A stretch of 64,000 nt of DNA from Acanthornis magna. Taxonomy: Eukaryota > Chordata > Aves > Passeriformes > Acanthizidae. A program made the position numbers and the translations under genes. The stretch is from the NCBI GenBank assembly GCA_036785705.1, contig JAWUZG010000016.1:1922001-1986000 (forward strand). The letters are read 5' to 3'. The notes beneath the pieces were generated by a model. That model saw only the letters and a program-made list of their open reading frames with translations, did not search any database and was not told the DNA's origin. Positions 62,601 to 64,000 of this stretch are shown in pieces (position 1 is the stretch's first letter; the number at the start of each line of letters is the position of its first letter).

Positions 62601-63933
62601 TTGACTAAAACTATACTTTGGTTATCACCAGTGCAGCTGTGGGTCATCTAAACTTTCCATATCAACCCACAAATCCAACTCCTCTGTGCTGCTACTAAAA
62701 AAAACCCTATTTTAAGATCCAAACCTAGAGAATCATGGGAATGTTTAGGTTTGAAGAGACCTCCAAGATTTTGAGTCCAACTTGTGCTTGTGTCCAGCAC
62801 TAAACCATGTCCCCAAGTGCCACACCCACATGCCTTTTGAACAAATCCATGGATGTTGACTCCACCACTTCTCTGGGCATCCTGTTGCAGTACTTCCAGT
62901 GAATACATTTTTCCTAATTTCAACCTAAACCTCTCCTGGTGCAACTTGAGGCCATTTTCTCTCCTTCCATCACTTGGGAGAAGGAGCCAACCCCCAACTC
63001 ACAACAACCTCCTTTCAGACAGCTGTAGAGCAATAAGGTCTCCCCTGAGCCTCCCCTTCTCCGACTAAACAACACCAAGTTCCCTCAGCTGCTCTTCACA
63101 GGACTTGTGCTCCGGAACCTCCCCAGCTCTGCTGCCCTTCTCTGGACACACTCCAGCACCTCAATGTCCTACAGTACTTCCTACACAGGATTCAGGGTGG
63201 GGCCTCGCCAGTGCCAAGTACAGGGGGAAAAAAAATCACTGCCCTGGTCCTGCTGGCCACACTACTGCCAGGATGCCATTGGCCTTCTTGGCATCCTGGG
63301 AACACTTCCAAAACACTCAGAACTTCTTATTCTGAATACGCAACTTTATCAGATTCTGCCCATCCTGGCTACTTGTTGTAACTCAATGTATGTTATGCAT
63401 TGGTGTTCATAAAAGATACTACACTCTGAAAAACAGAATAAAGAAGGTTTTATCTTGTACACACAAAAGAAGGACTGGAGGCAATTACTGTGTGCATGCT
63501 ACTGGTTTTTGTGACTGATGCACATTAACATCTTCCATCTTTCAGAATTTTCTGAGGCGGCAAAAATCTGTGTGTTTAAAAAAATAGAGACACTTATGCA
63601 TATTATAAGTATTTCAACTACAGCTCAATTTCCCTTTTTAGGTTGGATTTCAAACCCTGTGGCCACTGTTGATTCATCTGTGAAAAGGACTACATAAGGG
63701 ATTGTCTTCAAATAACTCTGCACTGGATTCAAACAGTCGTTTTCTCTCAGCATATCTTTCCATTTACTTATGAAAAGTCATAATTATTATGAATAAACAC
63801 TGCTAGCAAAACCTCCTTACTATGAAAATAAAATACACCAGTACTGAAGTCACCAACCCTGAACAGAGAAGAAGAAAGTTTAACTAACCGTGGGATTTCT
63901 CAGCTTTCCTTTTTGTTTGCAGGCCTGCCATGC
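44569..63933 (-). CDS. TDRD9: TDRD9, Tudor-domain DExH RNA helicase (gene span; last 18 coding exons)
   Basis: Eighteen exons splice in phase to 703 codons plus TAA, 2112 bases. The human protein is about 1380 residues as I recall, so roughly the C-terminal half is here. Order: end of the helicase-associated/OB-fold region (AWQACKQ, then GAFYPNYCSFG), an RRM-resembling segment (LKNIPLYGYL, then CGQVKSISYNG and KAFVEF), the extended Tudor domain (VDVLCLAPF, YYRAHVL, VFFVDYGN, then VDVFRHSGRKGLVNIRDVL), and a long conserved C-terminus (FGPFSPYQLKCYSLTKV). TDRD9 works with PIWI proteins in germ-cell cytoplasmic granules to silence transposons; the Tudor domain binds methylated arginines. The helicase core (Walker A, DExH) lies beyond base 64000. 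No stops or frameshifts, so the gene looks intact. ASPG lies downstream on the same strand. Confidence 0.95.
44665..45911. other. TDRD9 intron before the last exon
   Basis: AT-rich intron; no gene or transposon recognised. A 113-codon minus-strand frame at 44897-45238 has no domain signature. Confidence 0.7.
45912..45984 (-). CDS. TDRD9: TDRD9 coding exon, window exon 17
   Basis: 73 bases: acceptor gtcatttcag, donor CAG|gtaagg. Completes Cys, then LICKSKPRDIIDPTWYEKPY and AWNQ. The other frames carry stops, and both joins keep phase. Confidence 0.9.
45985..48311. other. TDRD9 intron between window exons 16 and 17
   Basis: The longest TDRD9 intron here, 2.3 kb. Nothing recognisable; A/T-rich throughout. 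Confidence 0.7.
48312..48421 (-). CDS. TDRD9: TDRD9 coding exon, window exon 16
   Basis: 110 bases: acceptor tgttttgcag, donor CTG TG|gtaata. Encodes INSLRTAMNKLLCEHAVYSG, KEQVAQLQENIRQKLL and two bases of Cys. Confidence 0.93.
48422..50268. other. TDRD9 introns around window exon 15
   Basis: Two introns (48422-49502 and 49642-50268) flank window exon 15 at 49503-49641. No additional feature seen in them. Confidence 0.7.
49503..49641 (-). CDS. TDRD9: TDRD9 coding exon, window exon 15
   Basis: 139 bases: acceptor ctcatgtag, donor GAG|gtaaaa. Completes Arg, then VDKTGKYFTGVLCGLGWSQT, PLLPANNMELTFDVHFGVED. An alternative AG two bases further would break the frame, which fixes the acceptor. Confidence 0.94.
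50269..50362 (-). CDS. TDRD9: TDRD9 coding exon, window exon 14
   Basis: 94 bases: acceptor ttggtgccag, donor CTC AG|gtattt. Completes Gly, then SVILGETSLMPPIHGLLALL, SMLFAPAIEL. T.LMP.IHGL..L..MLFAP.IEL is conserved C-terminal sequence. Confidence 0.94.
50532..50641 (-). CDS. TDRD9: TDRD9 coding exon, window exon 13
   Basis: 110 bases: acceptor cttccccag, donor GCT G|gtaatg. Completes Arg, then NVFISKESINSIVVHDGAED, PFQQLLVATDVSVNAA. NVF.SKESINS and VNAAG are conserved segments of the C-terminal region. Confidence 0.95.
50642..52120. other. TDRD9 introns around window exon 12
   Basis: Introns 50642-50994 and 51066-52120 flank exon 50995-51065. I see nothing else in them. Confidence 0.7.
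50995..51065 (-). CDS. TDRD9: TDRD9 coding exon, window exon 12
   Basis: 71 bases: acceptor tttttttgaag, donor TTC AG|gtatga. Encodes VTVFGPFSPYQLKCYSLTKV and SQF. GPFSPY.LKCYSLTK is highly conserved in vertebrate TDRD9. Confidence 0.95.
52121..52270 (-). CDS. TDRD9: TDRD9 coding exon, window exon 11
   Basis: 150 bases, 50 codons, phase 0: acceptor attgtatag, donor AAG|gtaact. Encodes QSHDLLKQLFLNEAKEEEQM, then a charged, probably disordered linker (PVSSRQEEKHLIERLLDCFS) ending in DAPTHK. The linker between the Tudor domain and the C-terminal region is poorly conserved, so support comes mainly from phase and splice sites. Confidence 0.88.
52271..54226. other. TDRD9 introns around window exon 10
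   Basis: Introns 52271-52713 and 52975-54226 flank exon 52714-52974. No further feature recognised. Confidence 0.7.
52714..52974 (-). CDS. TDRD9: TDRD9 coding exon, window exon 10 (extended Tudor, SN-like half)
   Basis: 261 bases, 87 codons, phase 0: acceptor ctgctctag, donor CAA|gtatgt. Reads ALEFKICKMSPSAKSLVCGE, then LLLEVYSLVHGVLHVDVF and NIRDVLIEESYAQLAEESYQ. VDVF......VNI.DVLI..GYA-like motifs are typical of the staphylococcal-nuclease-like half of extended Tudor domains. Confidence 0.96.
54227..54316 (-). CDS. TDRD9: TDRD9 coding exon, window exon 9 (Tudor VFFVDYGN)
   Basis: 90 bases, 30 codons, phase 0: acceptor ctttttctag, donor CAG|gtaggg. Encodes VFFVDYGNRSEVPLNKLKEI and PSCLQGLPFQ. 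VFFVDYGN is the diagnostic Tudor strand with the aromatic and Asn residues that form the methylarginine pocket. Confidence 0.97.
55249..55461 (-). CDS. TDRD9: TDRD9 coding exon, window exon 8 (Tudor core, first part)
   Basis: 213 bases, 71 codons, phase 0: acceptor taacttcag, donor GAG|gtaata. Begins IVEVGHFWGYRTDEKNAAVL and ends PRVDVLCLAPF, TYLGNRGYYRAHVLYVRGDL, AE. The C.APF...YYRAHVL pattern is the first two strands of the Tudor barrel. Confidence 0.96.
56359..56470 (-). CDS. TDRD9: TDRD9 coding exon, window exon 7
   Basis: 112 bases: acceptor ccatttcag, donor GAG|gtagga. The first base completes an Arg codon. Reads VNVDCQKQTVEPVEISFGDL, then QMSKMIPGRFLSIRVTE. V.VD.QKQTV.P is conserved in TDRD9; the end is the N-terminal part of the extended Tudor domain. 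Confidence 0.94.
57736..57903 (-). CDS. TDRD9: TDRD9 coding exon, window exon 6
   Basis: 168 bases: acceptor gtgaacag, donor GTA AG|gtaatt. Completes Lys and reads AFVEFSRNPKEAFKVLPEVH, LAVKMSQLKIPFELYVHYPD, then DIRRQVQGAAAAEFV. FVEFSRNP and AVKMSQLK are family segments. An earlier GT at 57739-57740 (gtaaggta) would break the frame to the next exon, so the donor 4 bases further was chosen. Confidence 0.93.
57904..60603. other. TDRD9 introns around window exon 5
   Basis: Introns 57904-58557 and 58659-60603. A 90-codon minus-strand frame at 58930-59202 has no domain signature and no in-phase splice sites. Nothing else seen. Confidence 0.65.
58558..58658 (-). CDS. TDRD9: TDRD9 coding exon, window exon 5
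   Basis: 101 bases: acceptor ttcttaacag, donor TCA AA|gtaagt. Encodes LKNIPLYGYLYHKQLQSLLR, then QCGQVKSISYNGS and two bases of Lys. The pattern resembles the first half of an RRM-like fold; that domain label is my inference. Confidence 0.94.
60604..60711 (-). CDS. TDRD9: TDRD9 coding exon, window exon 4 (OB-fold)
   Basis: 108 bases, 36 codons, phase 0: acceptor tgatttcag, donor ATG|gtatgt. Encodes VVIAGAFYPNYCSFGKCNEE and then LAGKDPKTTVM. The AGAFYPN motif corresponds to the AG.FPN motif of the OB-fold of DEAH helicases. Confidence 0.95.
60712..62369. other. TDRD9 introns around window exon 3
   Basis: Introns 60712-61560 and 61678-62369. Short repeats of ctgcttatcagt and aatcac/gtgatt occur near 61160-61230; no gene or transposon. 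Confidence 0.7.
61561..61677 (-). CDS. TDRD9: TDRD9 coding exon, window exon 3
   Basis: 117 bases, 39 codons, phase 0: acceptor aaatttcag, donor CAG|gtaatg. Encodes VAELFHNLKRRVSAFNMHVK, then PVDQEYVCKQRFILQ. DQEY..KQRFILQ is conserved in TDRD9 and leads into the OB-fold. Confidence 0.94.
62370..62423 (-). CDS. TDRD9: TDRD9 coding exon, window exon 2
   Basis: 54 bases, 18 codons, phase 0: acceptor tttttcag, donor GAG|gtaaga. Encodes EELEWGRSNCIHINKIKE, matching the LNWGRLN.IQI.RI.E segment of the mammalian protein. Confidence 0.9.
62730..63325 (-). mobile_element. CR1 LINE 3' fragment in a TDRD9 intron
   Basis: Plus strand begins gaatcatgggaatgtttagg and gagacctccaagattttgag, then a tightly CR1-like series (ctccaccacttctctgggca, aatttcaacctaaacctctc, ctctggacacactccagcac, ggggcctcgccagtgccaag). 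This is the reverse of the CR1 3' UTR and C-terminal RT region. The 3' end is at 62730 and the 5' truncation near 63325. It has the same orientation as TDRD9 and is diverged, with no intact frame. Confidence 0.88.
63326..63888. other. Rest of the TDRD9 intron between window exons 1 and 2
   Basis: AT-rich intron sequence upstream of the CR1 copy; no further feature seen. Confidence 0.65.
63889..63933 (-). CDS. TDRD9: TDRD9 coding exon, window exon 1
   Basis: 45 bases, phase 0: acceptor ctttccttag, donor ACG|gttagt. Encodes AWQACKQKGKLRNPT, close to the AW.AC.Q.GELR.P segment of mammalian TDRD9, in the helicase-associated region just before the OB fold. Very short exon; supported by the in-phase join to the next. 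Confidence 0.9.
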
Positions 63934-64000
63934 CTAAGGAAAGAGTGGTATAGTATTCAGACACAAAATGTAGTGCTTTAGTAATGATTATTACAAACGC

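Overview
The window looks like avian nuclear DNA. It is AT-rich and intron-dense, and its interspersed repeats are dominated by CR1 LINEs, with one retroviral solo LTR nested in a CR1 copy. Two protein-coding genes were rebuilt exon by exon from reading frame, GT/AG splice sites and phase. Both lie on the minus strand. The left gene is ASPG (L-asparaginase / 60 kDa lysophospholipase family) and the right gene is TDRD9 (Tudor-domain DExH helicase of the piRNA pathway). As I recall the human map, TDRD9 lies next to and upstream of ASPG, so the linkage supports both names. The species cannot be fixed from the sequence alone.

Layout, left to right. 1-29413: nine ASPG coding exons (386 codons, exact phase continuity) covering essentially the whole asparaginase catalytic domain. 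The C-terminal ankyrin-repeat exons were not found and should lie left of base 1. Introns run from 1.1 to 6.1 kb. Intron 2 holds a CR1 element (20881-22745) split by a 526-bp solo LTR (22114-22639) that is flanked by a 6-bp target-site duplication. The ASPG start codon sits in a CpG island (about 28780-29720). 29650-43860: intergenic, with CR1 relics (30141-30240, 31590-31800, 34910-35750) and a pair of diverged sequences in inverted orientation (32446-33075 and 34052-34328). 43860-64000: the 3' part of TDRD9, 18 coding exons and 703 codons plus stop, from the end of the helicase-associated/OB-fold region through the extended Tudor domain to the stop codon. The upstream helicase exons lie beyond 64000. 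The intron between the first two of these exons holds another CR1 copy (62730-63325).

The two genes are neighbours but not functionally linked as far as is known: ASPG is a cytosolic metabolic enzyme family, and TDRD9 works in germline transposon silencing. No tRNA, rRNA or CRISPR was seen, and no third coding gene could be supported. The best leads are the nested LTR-in-CR1 with its unusual TTAAATGG tandem array, the long inverted repeat pair in the intergenic region, a perfect 19-bp hairpin in ASPG intron 6, and an Arg-rich N-terminal extension on ASPG.
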